A stretch of 64,000 nt of DNA from Geobacter sp. (GCA_003574885.1 PJFC01000003.1:310001-374000), one strand, 5' to 3'; numbered from the stretch's first letter, positions 1 to 10,157 are shown. Numbers and translations are program-made. The notes: generated by a model from the sequence alone, not told the origin.

Positions 1-668
1 CAAACCACGACGTCCACGAGACCGTTGAAGATGTCACGGCCTTCCACATAGCCAACATAATCAAGGGAGATATTTTTCAGAATGGCAGAGGTTTCCCGCG
101 TCAGGTCATTCCCCTTGCTCTCCTCTTCACCGTTGGAAAGCAGGCCGATGCGGGGATTGGCGATGCCCATCACGGATCTCGCATAAACTTCACCCATGAT
201 GGCAAACTGGACAAGGTTGAGTGGTTTGCAATCCACATTTCCCCCGACATCCAGCACCAGCGTGCGGTCACGCAATGTGGGGAAAAGCTGGGCAATGGCG
301 GGGCGGTCGATACCGGGGAGTCGTTTGAGCACGAACATTCCCGCAGCCATGGTCGCACCGGAATTACCGGCGCTCACCACTGCGGCGGCCTTCCCCTCCT
401 TCACCAGATCGAAGGCGACCCGTATGGAAGAGTCTTTCTTCTTCCGCACGGCATCCGACGCTGAATCATGCATTCCGACGACTTCACTTGCATGGTGCAC
501 ATCGATGTCAAGCCCTTTGCAATCGTGTTTTGCAAGTTCCTGACGCAGCCTGTCAGTATCGCCCACCAGCGTCACGGGAATACCGAATTCCCTCACTGCG
601 GCAACAGCCCCCTCAACTTCGACAACCGGAGCATTATCGCCGCCCATCGCATCAACAGCAACTCTCAT
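1..668 (-). CDS. plsX: Phosphate acyltransferase PlsX (partial, C-terminus beyond window)
   Basis: Makes acyl-phosphate from acyl-ACP and phosphate, feeding PlsY in phospholipid synthesis; peripheral at the inner membrane. The ATG at 666-668 opens [14 protein letters not shown], the diagnostic PlsX N-terminus, and the frame stays open to the window edge (about 222 codons of the usual 330-350). It lies 48 bp behind rpmF on the same strand, in the common yceD-rpmF-plsX order that normally continues into fab genes, which would lie left of the window. Identity is clear; the C-terminal half cannot be seen. Confidence 0.95.
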   Translation of the reverse strand, partial: MRVAVDAMGGDNAPVVEVEGAVAAVREFGIPVTLVGDTDRLRQELAKHDCKGLDIDVHHASEVVGMHDSASDAVRKKKDSSIRVAFDLVKEGKAAAVVSAGNSGATMAAGMFVLKRLPGIDRPAIAQLFPTLRDRTLVLDVGGNVDCKPLNLVQFAIMGEVYARSVMGIANPRIGLLSNGEEESKGNDLTRETSAILKNISLDYVGYVEGRDIFNGLVDVVV

Positions 669-716
669 ATAACCCCTGGGCGTAGCTGCCCGGCCAGGGC
701 GGCCGGGACAAACGAC

Positions 717-899
717 TTACAGATCTTCTGCCTTCAGAACTTCTTTGCCTTTATACGTGCCGCAGGAAGGACAGGCACGATGGGGAAGCTTGGGGGCCTT
801 GCACTGGGGGCAGGTCGAGACATTGGGAGGGGTAAGAAAATCATGGGCCCTCCTCATATTCTTGCGGGACTTGGAGGTTTTCTTCTTAGGTACTGCCAT
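717..899 (-). CDS. rpmF: 50S ribosomal protein L32
   Basis: Structural protein of the large ribosomal subunit. The 60-residue product has the expected basic N-terminus [17 protein letters not shown] and four cysteines (C30, C33, C43, C46) in the CxxC...CxxC zinc-ribbon spacing, so this is the zinc-binding form rather than a zinc-free paralogue. AAGGAG lies 8 nt before the ATG. It follows the YceD gene by 13 bp and precedes plsX, so it is probably transcribed from the promoter in front of yceD. Confidence 0.97.
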   Translation of the reverse strand: MAVPKKKTSKSRKNMRRAHDFLTPPNVSTCPQCKAPKLPHRACPSCGTYKGKEVLKAEDL

Positions 900-912
900 G
901 GTAGTTTCTCCT

Positions 913-1452
913 TTACTTTTCTGTCTTAAAGTTCTTCAAGGCGTTGAATTTCAGATTAACATCCTGCCGGTCGCAGCCGCATTCAGCCACATTAAGGTCT
1001 GTACCGCAGTTGCCGCACAACCCCCGGCAATCCTCCCGGCACAGGGGTTTGAGAGGGATAGCCAGCAGGACCTGCTCGGTTATCTCGCTGGTAAAATCTA
1101 TTTCGTCCCCTTCGTAAGTCACCGATATGAGGTCTTCCTCAGCCAGCTCGACCTCTTCCTCATCCTGCTTCAAACCTGCATCCTTCGAGTAGACGATGGT
1201 GAATGCGGACACCACGTCATGAACTGTCTCGACGAGACAGCGTGAACACCCCATCCCCACGGCGGTTGCTACGTTACCGCTGACCCGGATGTGGTCGTAC
1301 TCCCTGGCTATGGAGAGATGTATGTCGAGCGGTCGCACAAACCTGCATTCACCCGACGTCTCCATTGCAAGCAGCGTTGGGTAATCAACGATCTGCTCTT
1401 CGCCGGCAAGGGTAATCGCCTTATCCTTTATATCATGTACACGAATATTCAC
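913..1452 (-). CDS. YceD/DUF177 family protein (23S rRNA accumulation protein)
   Basis: DUF177 protein. E. coli YceD is linked to 23S rRNA accumulation and is almost always encoded next to rpmF, as here. Visible marks are a CxxC in GCSRC in the first half and the family signature [15 protein letters not shown] near the C-terminus, followed by another Cys pair; these may bind zinc. Start: the frame allows GTG at 1464, but the GTG at 1452 (MNIRVHDIK) has GGGG 6 nt upstream and gives the usual N-terminus, so about 179 aa is preferred. A good sigma70 promoter lies just upstream. Confidence 0.88.
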   Translation of the reverse strand: MNIRVHDIKDKAITLAGEEQIVDYPTLLAMETSGECRFVRPLDIHLSIAREYDHIRVSGNVATAVGMGCSRCLVETVHDVVSAFTIVYSKDAGLKQDEEEVELAEEDLISVTYEGDEIDFTSEITEQVLLAIPLKPLCREDCRGLCGNCGTDLNVAECGCDRQDVNLKFNALKNFKTEK

Positions 1453-1486
1453 ACAATGCCCCACAGTGCCGTTTCCAAAGCTTTTC

Positions 1487-1514
1487 AGTATATAGACGGG
1501 GAAGTTTTTGTCAA
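1487..1514 (-). promoter_or_regulatory. Sigma70-type promoter for yceD-rpmF-plsX
   Basis: On the minus strand TTGACA (1509-1514), a 16-nt spacer and TATACT (1487-1492). A start near 1480 would give a leader of about 28 nt to the GTG at 1452. The match is near consensus and is the only strong one in the gap behind the 117-aa membrane protein. Confidence 0.7.
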
Positions 1515-1639
1515 GGGAAATCAGATACTACGGCATGATAAGCACCAGATTGCGGGAGCTTCCTAAATACCCTATTGCCCCATATTTTGCAAGCAGAAAG
1601 GGGGGAGCCCGGCGACTCCGGACAAACCGCTGTTCCGTT

Positions 1640-1993
1640 TCAGATAACTATTGTCTCGTCCGGTCTTAAGGGAGATTGCTGCGGTGAAGTGAGACTTCGG
1701 TAGAAGAGGGCAAAAAACAGCAGTATAACCGCAATGAGAACCAGCAACGTGCGGACAAGCCTGATGTTACTGCTGTCCGCCCGGCTGCGGAGTGCTCCGG
1801 CCAAGGCAATCATGATTCCCAGACCACTGCAGAGGCCGCCACAAAAGAGCCCAACGGCAATAAAGGTCTTCTGGGCCGGGATCGTGAGAGAAAAAAGCCG
1901 GGTCACCCCGTCATTAAAAAATGTGCCCAGGATAATGGCAACGATGCCTGCTATGATCAGATTCAGACCCGACCTGACGGTACGCTTGTTCAT
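1640..1993 (-). CDS. Small integral membrane protein of unknown function
   Basis: 117 residues, not recognised as a named family. Three hydrophobic segments are evident: LIIAGIVAIILGTFF (about 12-26), FIAVGLFCGGLCSGLGIMIAL (about 44-64) and LVRTLLVLIAVILLFFALFY (about 79-98), with a short polar C-terminal tail. The second segment is glycine-rich. It sits 16 bp downstream of tsaC on the same strand, so it is probably the last gene of the M29-tsaC transcript. Function cannot be inferred. Confidence 0.7.
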   Translation of the reverse strand: MNKRTVRSGLNLIIAGIVAIILGTFFNDGVTRLFSLTIPAQKTFIAVGLFCGGLCSGLGIMIALAGALRSRADSSNIRLVRTLLVLIAVILLFFALFYRSLTSPQQSPLRPDETIVI

Positions 1994-2009
1994 GGGGGAA
2001 AACAGCCTT

Positions 2010-2618
2010 TCAGACGCACCAGCTCACGTCGCCCATCCCCTTGCGGAGCACCTCGGGGACATCGCCCACCAGGCTTACCACCGAACTCACCTCGGCAGAA
2101 AGGAAGCCGCCGTCGATGATAAGATCAAGTTGCTTCCCCATTGCCTGTTCGACGAGGAAGGGGTCCCCAATAGGTTCTTCGCCCGAGAGGTTGGCACTGG
2201 TGGTAATGATAGGATGACCGAGCCTCTGCACAAGGGAGAGACAGATCGGATTATCGGGAATCCTGATCCCGACGGTCTTCTGTTTGGTCTGCACGAGATC
2301 GGGGACAATGGACGAAGCATCCATGACAAAGGTGTACGGGCCCGGAAGGAGGCGCTTCATCACCTTGAAGGCATAATTGCTCACCTTGGCGTAGCGGGCA
2401 ACTTCGGAGAGATCGGAACAGATGAACGAAAAGGGTTTTTTCTTCTCCCGCTGCTTGAGGATATAGATCCGTTCGATCCCCTTTTTATTGAAGATGCTGC
2501 AGCCGATACCGTAGGTCGTGTCGGTGGGATAGGCTATGATGCCGCCACGCTCCAGTACCTCTGCAACCTTGGCAATCAGTCGTTCCTGCGGATTTTCCGG
2601 ATTTATCGCCAGTAACAT
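2010..2618 (-). CDS. tsaC: L-threonylcarbamoyladenylate synthase (Sua5/YciO/YrdC family)
   Basis: Makes threonylcarbamoyl-AMP from threonine, bicarbonate and ATP, the first step of t6A modification of ANN-decoding tRNAs. The YrdC fold is recognised from GGIIAYPTDTTYGIGC near residue 30, the Lys/Arg-rich KQREKKKPFSF segment and TTSANLSGE. About 202 aa, i.e. the YrdC domain without a Sua5 extension. The frame is open further upstream, but ATG 2616-2618 is preferred: it starts one base after the TGA of the upstream aminopeptidase gene, suggesting translational coupling. YciO paralogues look similar, so the exact subfamily is less certain. Confidence 0.87.
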   Translation of the reverse strand: MLLAINPENPQERLIAKVAEVLERGGIIAYPTDTTYGIGCSIFNKKGIERIYILKQREKKKPFSFICSDLSEVARYAKVSNYAFKVMKRLLPGPYTFVMDASSIVPDLVQTKQKTVGIRIPDNPICLSLVQRLGHPIITTSANLSGEEPIGDPFLVEQAMGKQLDLIIDGGFLSAEVSSVVSLVGDVPEVLRKGMGDVSWCV

Positions 2619-2619
2619 G

Positions 2620-3723
2620 TCAATCCCGCGGGTTGAGTTCAAGCAGGCTCTTGTGAACAAACCGGCCATCTTTCTGGATAAGGGCACTGTCGAACCATAT
2701 CTCCCCGTCACCCTTGAGCAGCTTCACCATGTCCCAGTGGACTGCCGAACGGTTGCCATTGTCACAATCGTCGTAACACTGGCCGGGGGTAAAGTGGATC
2801 GACCCGAATATCTTCTCGTCAAAGAGGATGTTCCTCATCGGCTCCGCAATGCCGGGATTCACGCCAATAGCAAACTCGCCGATATAGCGTGCGCCGGGGT
2901 CGGTATCGAGAATCCTGTTGAGTTCCCTGTCCATGCCGGAAGATGTGGCCTTGACGATCTTCCCCTTGCGAAACTCCAGCCGGATTGACGTAAACTCCTT
3001 CCCCTGGTAGAGGGTGGGGCAATTGTACGTGATGTACCCTTCCACCGACTCCTTGACCGGCGCGGTAAACACCTCGCCGTCCGGTATGTTGAACCGTCCG
3101 TCACACTTGACACCCGGAAGCCCTTTGATGCTGAAGGAAAGATCCGTATCGGAGGCAATGATCCGAACCCGGTCGGTCCGGTCCATCAGTTTTTTCAGTT
3201 TATCCTGCTTGCGCGACTCCTGTGCCCAGTCGATACAACAGGCGGAAAAGAGGTAGTCCTCGTACTCCTCCAGGCTCATCTTGGCTTCCTGGGCCGCACC
3301 ATGGGTCGGATACCGGGTAATGACCCAGCGGGTATGCTTGACCCGCCAGTCGCTGATCGGCCTGATTACCCTGGCGTAGGAGACCATCGCCTCCTGCCGC
3401 GCCTTTGCCATGACCATGGAATTGTCGCCGGCGGAGATGGCAATGAAGACGTCCACCTTTTTCATAAAGTCGAGCTTGTGCTGGGGGAAATAGGCAAGCT
3501 GTTCCTTACCGGCACTGTTATAGAAGTGACGGCTCAGTTCGGGGAGGGAAAAGTCGTACTCCACGTAACGGGCACCTTTACCGAGGCACTGGATGTAGAG
3601 CTCCTTGACGAGCGGAGCCGCCTCGAAGCCACTGGCGCTGATAAGAACGATGTCGCCTTTTTTGACCCTGGTCGAGTAATTGACCAGGACATCTGCCAGT
3701 TCGGTAATGCGCGGGTCTTTCAT
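2620..3723 (-). CDS. M29-family metallo-aminopeptidase
   Basis: 367-aa peptidase of the AmpS/thermophilic aminopeptidase family (M29), which uses two metal ions to release N-terminal residues in the cytoplasm. Family marks include NIPDGEVFTAP, a Glu in the strand before the GKIV turn, GEFAIGVNP, the DEKIFGSIHFTPGQCY block and SAVHWDMV near the C-terminus; their Glu, His, Tyr, His and Asp residues are the expected metal and catalytic ligands. Length is slightly shorter than typical M29 enzymes (about 410). It is one base from tsaC and 47 bp behind dut. Confidence 0.85.
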   Translation of the reverse strand: MKDPRITELADVLVNYSTRVKKGDIVLISASGFEAAPLVKELYIQCLGKGARYVEYDFSLPELSRHFYNSAGKEQLAYFPQHKLDFMKKVDVFIAISAGDNSMVMAKARQEAMVSYARVIRPISDWRVKHTRWVITRYPTHGAAQEAKMSLEEYEDYLFSACCIDWAQESRKQDKLKKLMDRTDRVRIIASDTDLSFSIKGLPGVKCDGRFNIPDGEVFTAPVKESVEGYITYNCPTLYQGKEFTSIRLEFRKGKIVKATSSGMDRELNRILDTDPGARYIGEFAIGVNPGIAEPMRNILFDEKIFGSIHFTPGQCYDDCDNGNRSAVHWDMVKLLKGDGEIWFDSALIQKDGRFVHKSLLELNPRD

Positions 3724-3770
3724 CTTTCATTCCTTGTCATGGGAAAGTGGGCAGTCTCGTCAACTTCCGA

Positions 3771-4229
3771 TTACCGCCCCGTATGGCCGAATCCACCGTC
3801 ACCCCGGTGGGTCTCGTCAAGGTCGTCAACCTCCACCAGCAACGCCCTGATGACCGGAGCCACCACCAATTGGGCGATCCGTTCGCCATTCCTTATGACA
3901 AACGGGTCCCTGCCGTGATTGATGACAATCACCCCGATCTCGCCGCGATAATCCGCGTCGATGGTGCCGGGAGAATTAACCAGGGCAATACCATGCTTGA
4001 GGGCCAGACCGCTTCGGGGGCGGACCTGAGCCTCATAACCTTCCGGGAGCGCAATGGCGATGCCGGTGGGGACCAGGGTCCGTTCGCCGGGCTGAAGAAT
4101 CAGGTCAGTAGCCAGCTCGGCCGAGAGGTCCATGCCGGCGGCATGGGACGTCATATACCGGGGAAGGGGAGCAGCCCCCCCCCTAACCCGCTTGATCCGT
4201 ACCGGAATTGTCATTGTGTTGTCGGTCAT
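3771..4229 (-). CDS. dut: dUTP diphosphatase (dUTPase)
   Basis: Hydrolyses dUTP to dUMP and pyrophosphate, limiting uracil in DNA and supplying dTMP synthesis. All five trimeric-dUTPase motifs are present: AGMDLSA (31-37), RPRSGLAL (70-77), [12 protein letters not shown] (88-98, with the catalytic Asp at about 91), RIAQLVV (117-123) and the C-terminal P-loop-like [11 protein letters not shown]. The last motif carries His where Ser is usual (FGSTG). 152 aa is the normal subunit length. It starts 8 bp after the M16 peptidase stop. A Met at residue 6 is an alternative start. Confidence 0.95.
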   Translation of the reverse strand: MTDNTMTIPVRIKRVRGGAAPLPRYMTSHAAGMDLSAELATDLILQPGERTLVPTGIAIALPEGYEAQVRPRSGLALKHGIALVNSPGTIDADYRGEIGVIVINHGRDPFVIRNGERIAQLVVAPVIRALLVEVDDLDETHRGDGGFGHTGR

Positions 4230-4237
4230 GAAAGCGT

Positions 4238-5494
4238 CTACAGTGTGATGTCGTCTGTCGTGAGTTTTACGTCAACGAGTTTTCCCATCATTTCCAGTGT
4301 CAGACTGGTGTCATCGAAAAGCTCACGACTCAAGGCAAGCAGGCTTTCGAGGGTGACCCGATCGAACCCGCTCATGATTTCGTTGATGGGCTGGTAGCAG
4401 CCGAAATAAATCTCATTCTTGGCCAGTTTCGACATGCGGTTGTCGCTGCTTTCAAGAGAAAGGAGAAGATTGCCTTTCAACTGCTCCCGGGCGGAATCAA
4501 GTTCTACCTGGGAGACCGGCTCATCTTTCAGGCGTCTGAGCTCGCGCAGAATGATCTCCAGAACGTCCAGGCAGCGCTCACGGCTTGTTCCGGCATAAAT
4601 GACCATGGAACCGGCATCGGAGTGTGAAGCCATATATGAATAGATGGAGTAGACAAGGCCGAGCTTTTCCCGAACCTCCTGAAACAGCCGGGAGCTCATG
4701 CTCCCTCCGAGGATAGTATTGAGGATGTAGGCGGAAAAGCGCTGAGGATGGTTCTGTGCAGGGCCGCGGCTCCCGAGACAGATATGCACCTGTTCCAGTT
4801 CCCTGTCAATCAGTTCCACCTGTTTCCTATAAATTGGCAGGTGACCGTTGCTGCGACCACTTCCCTCGACAATACCGGTGAAAACCCCGTCCAGCAGCTC
4901 GAGAAGCGCTTGGTGGGTGACATTGCCGGCGGCGGTAATGATAATGTCCTCCGCACGGTACATCGTTTTTTTGTAGTCGAGAATGGCGGAACGGCTAAGG
5001 GTATTGACACTCTCCTCGCTTCCGAGAATGGACATGCCCAGAGGATGACCACGCCAGAAATTCCGGTGGAACAGGTCGTGGATGTAATCGTCCGGATTAT
5101 CCTCCAGCATGCCGATCTCCTGGAGAATGACCTTCCGCTCCTTTTCTATCTCTTCTTCGTCGAAACAGGAGTTGAGGAAGATATCGGCCAGAAGATCAAC
5201 GGCTCGGGGGAGGAATCTGTCGAGCACCTTGGCATAGTAGCAGACGTATTCGCGACTGGTAAAGGCATTGAGCACCCCGCCCACCGAGTCAATCTCCCGG
5301 GCTATGTCCAGGGCGCTGCGCCGCTCAGTCCCTTTGAACATGAGGTGTTCGATGAAATGGGCCACGCCGTTCAGGTCGGGAAGCTCATGCCGGGATCCGT
5401 TGGCCACCCAGATGCCGATGGAAACGGAATGGGCATGAGGCATCCGCTCGGTGATAACCCGGATACCGTTATCCAGAATGGTTTTATTGATCAT
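4238..5494 (-). CDS. M16-family zinc peptidase (YmxG/PqqL-like)
   Basis: 418-aa pitrilysin-family protease. The inverted zinc motif HFIEH (H46, E49, H50) is intact, and the third ligand Glu lies 76 residues on in VILQEIGM (about E126), the spacing of the mitochondrial-processing-peptidase-like subgroup. The C-terminal half shows the usual inactive repeat, including [21 protein letters not shown]. It follows pnp by about 135 bp, a position conserved in many bacteria. The substrate is unknown. Confidence 0.9.
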   Translation of the reverse strand: MINKTILDNGIRVITERMPHAHSVSIGIWVANGSRHELPDLNGVAHFIEHLMFKGTERRSALDIAREIDSVGGVLNAFTSREYVCYYAKVLDRFLPRAVDLLADIFLNSCFDEEEIEKERKVILQEIGMLEDNPDDYIHDLFHRNFWRGHPLGMSILGSEESVNTLSRSAILDYKKTMYRAEDIIITAAGNVTHQALLELLDGVFTGIVEGSGRSNGHLPIYRKQVELIDRELEQVHICLGSRGPAQNHPQRFSAYILNTILGGSMSSRLFQEVREKLGLVYSIYSYMASHSDAGSMVIYAGTSRERCLDVLEIILRELRRLKDEPVSQVELDSAREQLKGNLLLSLESSDNRMSKLAKNEIYFGCYQPINEIMSGFDRVTLESLLALSRELFDDTSLTLEMMGKLVDVKLTTDDITL

Positions 5495-5568
5495 AGGTAA
5501 CTATACCGTCTTACAGACAAATTTCCATGGGTTCAGTGAACAAGGGAGGTTGCCCCTGCGTATGAGTG

Positions 5569-5596
5569 AAAAAAGGCGGCGATATGCATCGCCGCC
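5569..5596 (-). terminator. Intrinsic terminator of the pnp transcript
   Basis: GGCGGCGAT/ATCGCCGCC, a perfect 9-bp stem with a 4-nt loop (5575-5583 with 5588-5596). Read on the minus strand it is followed by six T (5574-5569). It ends the rimP-to-pnp gene block in front of the M16 peptidase. Confidence 0.9.
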
Positions 5597-5629
5597 TTTA
5601 TCTCAGAATGATAGCCGTGGTGCCGGGGC

Positions 5630-7723
5630 TCAGTTTTCCGGCAGGGTAGCCCCAAGGGCTTCCTTGCGGGAGAGCTTGATTTTCCCCTGCTTGTCGATGC
5701 CGATACACTTGACGAGTACCTTGTCCCCCTCGTTGAGAATATCGGTAACGTTCTTCACCCGCTCCTTATCCAGTTCGGATATGTGCACCAGACCATCGGT
5801 CCCCGGGAAAATCTCCACGAAGGCGCCAAACTCCATGACCTTCCTGACCGTACCCATGTAGAGCTTGCCTTCTTCGGCTTCGGCGGTCAGATCTCGGATC
5901 ATCTTGATGGCCAGGTCGCAGGCAGTCTTATCGTGACTCGCGATATTGATCTTGCCGGTATCCTCGATGTCGATGGAAACGCCGGTCGCTTCGGTGATAC
6001 CCCGGATGTTCTTGCCGCCGGAACCGATAACGTCGCGGATCTTGTCGGTCTTGACCCAGATGGTGGTGATGCGCGGTGCGTAGGTGGAGAGGTCGGCACG
6101 TGCAGCGGAAAGGGTTTCCGCCATCTTGCCGAGGATATGGAGCCGTCCTTCCCGTGCCTGGGCAAGGGCTGTCTTCATGATCTCTTTGGAAACACCGGTA
6201 ATCTTGATATCCATCTGGAGGGCGGTGACCCCTTCGGAGGTACCGGCCACCTTGAAGTCCATGTCACCCAGGTGGTCTTCGTCACCGAGGATGTCGGAGA
6301 GGATGGCGACATCGTCACCCTCCTTGATGAGGCCCATGGCGATGCCCGCCACCGGTGCGCTGATGGGAATACCGGCATCCATCATGGCCATGGAACCACC
6401 GCAGACAGTGGCCATGGACGAGGAACCGTTGCTCTCCAAGGTATCGGACACGATACGGATGGTGTAGGGGAAATCGTCGTGCTGGGGGAGTACCCGCGCC
6501 AGGGCACGTTCGGCAAGGGCGCCATGGCCGATCTCGCGGCGGCCAGGTCCAAGCCGGAAGCTCGTCTCACCCACCGAGAACGGAGGGAAATTGTAGTGGA
6601 GGAGAAAGCGCTTCTTGCTCTCGCCATAGAGGGAATCGATCCGCTGCTCGTCGCTGGAAGTACCGAGGGTGGCGGCAACCAGGGCCTGGGTTTCGCCACG
6701 GGTGAAGAGCGCAGAACCATGGGCGCGGGGGAGCAGGCTGGCCTCGGTCGTAATCGGCCGGATAGTCTTGGTGTCGCGACCGTCGATCCGTTCACCATCC
6801 TTGATGATATGTTCACGTACCAGCGCATACTCGAAATCGCCGAGGATTCCCTTTATTTCCTTGCCACGGCCTTCGTACTCGGGGAGCAGTGCCTCCAGCA
6901 CCTCGTCGGTGATGGCATCGATACGGTTATGACGCTCACCCTTGGCCTTGATCCTTACAGCTTCCTTCATCTTGGCGTAGGCGAGATCTGAAACCCGCCC
7001 CCTGAGCGCCTCGTCGACTACCGGAGGAGCGATCTCCCGCTTGGGTACGCCGGCTTTCTTCTTGAGCTCTTCCTGTGCTGCAAGGATTGGCTGGACGGCG
7101 GCATGGCCGAAGAAGATCGCCTCCAGCATGACATCCTCAGACACGACCGCTGCGCCACCTTCCACCATACAGATGGCATCCTTGCTGGCTGCAACCACGA
7201 TCTCGATGTCGCTCTTTTCCAGCTGCTCGGCGGTCGGGTTGGCTATGAACTCGCCATCGACCCGGCCGACCTTCACACCCGCGATGGGACCGAAGAAGGG
7301 GATGTCGGATACTTCCAGAGCGGCTGATGCGCCAATCATGGAAAGGATACTGGGATCGTTGTCCTTGTCCGCAGAGATGACCGTCGCCATGACCTGGGTA
7401 TCGTTGAGGAAGTTCTCGGGGAAAAGGGGGCGAATCGGCCGGTCGATGAGCCGGCAGGTGAGGGTCTCATTGTCCGAGGGGCGTGCCTCGCGCTTGAAGA
7501 ATCCACCCGGGATCTTACCACCCGCATAGGCCTTCTCCTGGTAGTTAACGGTCAGGGGAAAGAAATCCTGCCCCTCCTTCGCTGTTTTGGTCGCCACCGC
7601 AGTCACCAGCACCATGGTGTCGCCGCAGCTTACGACTACCGCACCGTTGGCCTGCTTGGCCATCTTGCCGGTGGCGATGGTAATCGTTCTGCCACTGAAT
7701 TCTACCTGTACTTTTTGTTCCAT
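5630..7723 (-). CDS. pnp: Polyribonucleotide nucleotidyltransferase (PNPase)
   Basis: Phosphorolytic 3'-5' exoribonuclease of mRNA decay and the degradosome; forms a trimeric ring. 697 aa, the full family length: two RNase PH domains (the second around [19 protein letters not shown], with the catalytic region [18 protein letters not shown]), then a KH domain ([15 protein letters not shown]) and a C-terminal S1 domain ([22 protein letters not shown]). It follows rpsO, the classic rpsO-pnp order, separated by about 180 bp that hold a hairpin and a terminator-like stem. Confidence 0.98.
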   Translation of the reverse strand: MEQKVQVEFSGRTITIATGKMAKQANGAVVVSCGDTMVLVTAVATKTAKEGQDFFPLTVNYQEKAYAGGKIPGGFFKREARPSDNETLTCRLIDRPIRPLFPENFLNDTQVMATVISADKDNDPSILSMIGASAALEVSDIPFFGPIAGVKVGRVDGEFIANPTAEQLEKSDIEIVVAASKDAICMVEGGAAVVSEDVMLEAIFFGHAAVQPILAAQEELKKKAGVPKREIAPPVVDEALRGRVSDLAYAKMKEAVRIKAKGERHNRIDAITDEVLEALLPEYEGRGKEIKGILGDFEYALVREHIIKDGERIDGRDTKTIRPITTEASLLPRAHGSALFTRGETQALVAATLGTSSDEQRIDSLYGESKKRFLLHYNFPPFSVGETSFRLGPGRREIGHGALAERALARVLPQHDDFPYTIRIVSDTLESNGSSSMATVCGGSMAMMDAGIPISAPVAGIAMGLIKEGDDVAILSDILGDEDHLGDMDFKVAGTSEGVTALQMDIKITGVSKEIMKTALAQAREGRLHILGKMAETLSAARADLSTYAPRITTIWVKTDKIRDVIGSGGKNIRGITEATGVSIDIEDTGKINIASHDKTACDLAIKMIRDLTAEAEEGKLYMGTVRKVMEFGAFVEIFPGTDGLVHISELDKERVKNVTDILNEGDKVLVKCIGIDKQGKIKLSRKEALGATLPEN

Positions 7724-7826
7724 GTTGTTACGGTCTCCTCTAGCCTTGTTTTAGGGCAGTTGGGGCCGTCGATACAACAGCATAGCCTCACGGCTTTGCT
7801 GCTCGATCCACGCCCCCAACAAAATA

Positions 7827-7846
7827 AATGGGCCTTGCAGCCCATT
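7827..7846 (-). terminator. Terminator-like hairpin between rpsO and pnp
   Basis: AATGGGC/GCCCATT (7827-7833 with 7840-7846), 6-nt loop, followed on the minus strand by a T-rich run (TTATTTTGTT). It is preceded by a larger imperfect hairpin at about 7858-7901 whose arms read AAAGGCA-TATA. In E. coli the same interval carries the rpsO terminator and the RNase III hairpin that controls pnp; whether this is equivalent is inference. Confidence 0.6.
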
Positions 7847-7904
7847 GGTGAAAATAGCAAAGGCAATATACCTCCGGCGGACGCAAGAGATATACTGCCT
7901 TTCC

Positions 7905-8171
7905 TTACCTTCTTATTCCGAGTTTCTCGATGACGACTTTGTATCGCTCGACGTCTTTGCTCTTCAGGTAATCAAGAAGCCGCCGTCTCTGGCCGACAAT
8001 CTTCAGCAGACCGCGACGACTGTGGTGATCTTTTTTGTGCACCTTGAAATGTTCGGTAAGGTACGTAATCCGCTCGGTCAGAATGGCAATCTGCACTTCA
8101 GGAGAACCGGTGTCGCTGTCATGCAGCTTATAAGTATTGATGATTTCCTGCTTTTTCTGGGTTACCAGCAT
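7905..8171 (-). CDS. rpsO: 30S ribosomal protein S15
   Basis: 88-residue S15, which binds the 16S central domain and helps form the B4 intersubunit bridge. The family core [19 protein letters not shown] followed by [20 protein letters not shown] is complete. The start ATG has GGGGGTGTG upstream. It lies 121 bp behind truB and 181 bp before pnp. S15 often represses its own translation through a structured leader; the 8172-8292 gap could hold such a leader, but none was resolved by eye. Confidence 0.98.
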   Translation of the reverse strand: MLVTQKKQEIINTYKLHDSDTGSPEVQIAILTERITYLTEHFKVHKKDHHSRRGLLKIVGQRRRLLDYLKSKDVERYKVVIEKLGIRR

Positions 8172-8292
8172 CTGGTCACACCCCCTTTCTCGTCCTTAAT
8201 TAGTTTAGATATGAGTCAACGGCCGATCTGGCACGCGATTTCCAACGCATCAAGTCTTTTAACACAAATACCGTCGTATGTAAAGAATAAAG

Positions 8293-9210
8293 CTAGTTAA
8301 ATACCCGTAACAGGTGCCGGATTTGCACCTGTCTACCGGATTCCTCCACATCTGCTTCGGCTACCGCCACGAGACATCCGCCATGGGTGAGGCATACCCG
8401 GCCACTGGGCAGTACCTTGTCCCGGCCTGATTCCAGGTCATCGACATCGGGGACAATGCCATTACCGACCTTCGCCGCCCCCCGTTCCGTCAATTGAAGT
8501 TCCGGCAGGTGCGAAAGTGCGGCCAGAGGAGAAACCAGCAGTGATTCAAGCTCACCGGACACCGCTGCCTCTGCCAGTTGTTCAAGGGTCACGGCATCCG
8601 CAAGGATGAAAGGTCCACTACGGGTGCGGCGCAACTCCCGGAGGTGAGCACCGCACTCAAGGCGCTCGCCCATATCGGCAGCCAGAGTCCTCACATAGGT
8701 GCCACGGGAACAGACAACAGAGAAAGCAACGTCGGGGAGATCAATCCGGTCTAAGTCGAGTGAAACTATCTCGATATTCCGCGGTTGACGTTCGACCTCC
8801 GTACCCTGCCGGGCAAGTTTGTACAAAGGAACGCCATCCCGTTTGAGGGCTGAAAACATGGGAGGAACCTGGCTGATTGTGCCAATAAAAAGCCGGGCAA
8901 CAGCCTCGACACGGTCGGGCGTCAAACAGCGCCAGTCACCGCGTGAAAGCACCTGTCCGGTCAGGTCCTGGGTATCGGTTGCTTCTCCCAGACGCATGAC
9001 AGCACGGTACGCCTTGTGTGATTCATCCAGAAAAGGTATTGCCTTGGTCCCCTCGCCCAGGGCAATCGGCAGAACCCCGGTGGCAAAGGGGTCAAGAGTC
9101 CCGGTATGGCCGACCTTCTTCTGACGCAGGAGACGCCGCACCCTGGCAACAACGTCGTGGGACGTCAGCCCTGCCGGCTTGTCGAGAACGAGAAATCCGT
9201 CCATGCTCAC
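8293..9210 (-). CDS. truB: tRNA pseudouridine(55) synthase
   Basis: Isomerises U55 in the T-arm of elongator tRNAs. N-terminal MDGFLVLDKPAGLTSHDVV, the catalytic-Asp motif VGHTGTLDPFATGVLP (Asp about 42) and RGTYVRTLAADMGERL are characteristic. 305 aa, with a C-terminal PUA-like region. Start: GTG at 9208-9210 overlaps the upstream nrnA stop as GTGA; the ATG at 9202-9204 (MDGF) is the alternative. Neither has a strong Shine-Dalgarno, consistent with translational coupling to nrnA. Confidence 0.96.
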   Translation of the reverse strand: MSMDGFLVLDKPAGLTSHDVVARVRRLLRQKKVGHTGTLDPFATGVLPIALGEGTKAIPFLDESHKAYRAVMRLGEATDTQDLTGQVLSRGDWRCLTPDRVEAVARLFIGTISQVPPMFSALKRDGVPLYKLARQGTEVERQPRNIEIVSLDLDRIDLPDVAFSVVCSRGTYVRTLAADMGERLECGAHLRELRRTRSGPFILADAVTLEQLAEAAVSGELESLLVSPLAALSHLPELQLTERGAAKVGNGIVPDVDDLESGRDKVLPSGRVCLTHGGCLVAVAEADVEESGRQVQIRHLLRVFN

Positions 9211-10157
9211 ATGACGTTCTGAAGGCGGGTAAATACGGTCTGCTTAACTTCGTCCAGCGTTCCCGACATGTTGCATCCCGCGGCGTTATGGTGGCCACCG
9301 CCGCCGAAATTGGCCGCCAGCGACGAAACATCCACTTTCCCCTTGGAGCGGAAACCGACCTTGTAGAATCCCGGCTCGATCTCCCTGAAGAAGACCGCTA
9401 CCTCCACCCCCCGGATCGAACGGGGATAATTGACAAACCCGTCGGTCAGTTCGGCATTCGTGCCGGTCTTCCTGTACATGTCCAGCGTAACCGCAATCGC
9501 AGCAAGGTCACCGCTGGCCGAAACCTCCAGAGTAGCCAGGGCAAGGGCCAGGAGCTCCAGACGCTGGCTGGGCTGGCTTTCGTAAAGCTGTTCGGCGATG
9601 AACCAGGCATTCACTCCCCGAGCAATCATCTCCCCGGCGACGGCAAAGGCCTCGGGGTTTGAATTGGAATACCGGAACGAGCCGGTATCGGTAATGATCG
9701 CCGTATAGATACAGAGGGCAGTATCGTAATCGACATCTTGGCCGGCCGCTTTCATTATCCGGTATATCAGCGCGCCGGTGGCGCAGGCCTCGGAATCGAT
9801 GAGGTTCAGCGCTCCGAATTCCTCGCAGCTCAGATGATGGTCGATATTGATGAACTTGCCGATCCGCTTGAATCCGGCGATTTGCTTACCGGCACGGCGA
9901 AACTCTCCCACATCGAGAACAAAGCAGATGTCAAAATCCCGGTCGGGGATGGAGGAAAGAACGGTGTCAGACTGGGGAAGGAAGCGGTAGATATCGGGGA
10001 CGGGGTCGCAATAGTGGACAGTCACATCCTTGCCGAGCCGCCGCAGATAATTTGCGAGGGCCAGGGAAGAGCCAACCGCGTCACCGTCGGGATTTTCGTG
10101 GGTGGTAATCAGGAAACTGCTGCAGGCTGCTATCTCCGCATTGATCCGCTCAATCAT
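9207..10157 (-). CDS. nrnA: Bifunctional oligoribonuclease / PAP phosphatase (DHH family)
   Basis: NrnA-type DHH/DHHA1 phosphoesterase that degrades nanoRNAs and 3'-phosphoadenosine-5'-phosphate. Motifs: TTHENPDGDAVGSSLAL (metal site), FVLDVG, the INIDHH triad and the DHHA1 GGGGHHNAAG near the C-terminus. About 316 aa from ATG 10155-10157 (MIERINAEI), the family-like N-terminus; the frame is open further upstream inside rbfA but without support. The start overlaps the rbfA stop by 8 bp. Common in genomes that lack orn, and regularly placed between rbfA and truB. Confidence 0.93.
   Translation of the reverse strand: MIERINAEIAACSSFLITTHENPDGDAVGSSLALANYLRRLGKDVTVHYCDPVPDIYRFLPQSDTVLSSIPDRDFDICFVLDVGEFRRAGKQIAGFKRIGKFINIDHHLSCEEFGALNLIDSEACATGALIYRIMKAAGQDVDYDTALCIYTAIITDTGSFRYSNSNPEAFAVAGEMIARGVNAWFIAEQLYESQPSQRLELLALALATLEVSASGDLAAIAVTLDMYRKTGTNAELTDGFVNYPRSIRGVEVAVFFREIEPGFYKVGFRSKGKVDVSSLAANFGGGGHHNAAGCNMSGTLDEVKQTVFTRLQNVM

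Noticed and set aside
2619-2711. Longer tsaC start (31 extra residues)
   Set aside because: It would overlap the aminopeptidase gene by about 90 bp; the ATG one base after its stop fits the family N-terminus.
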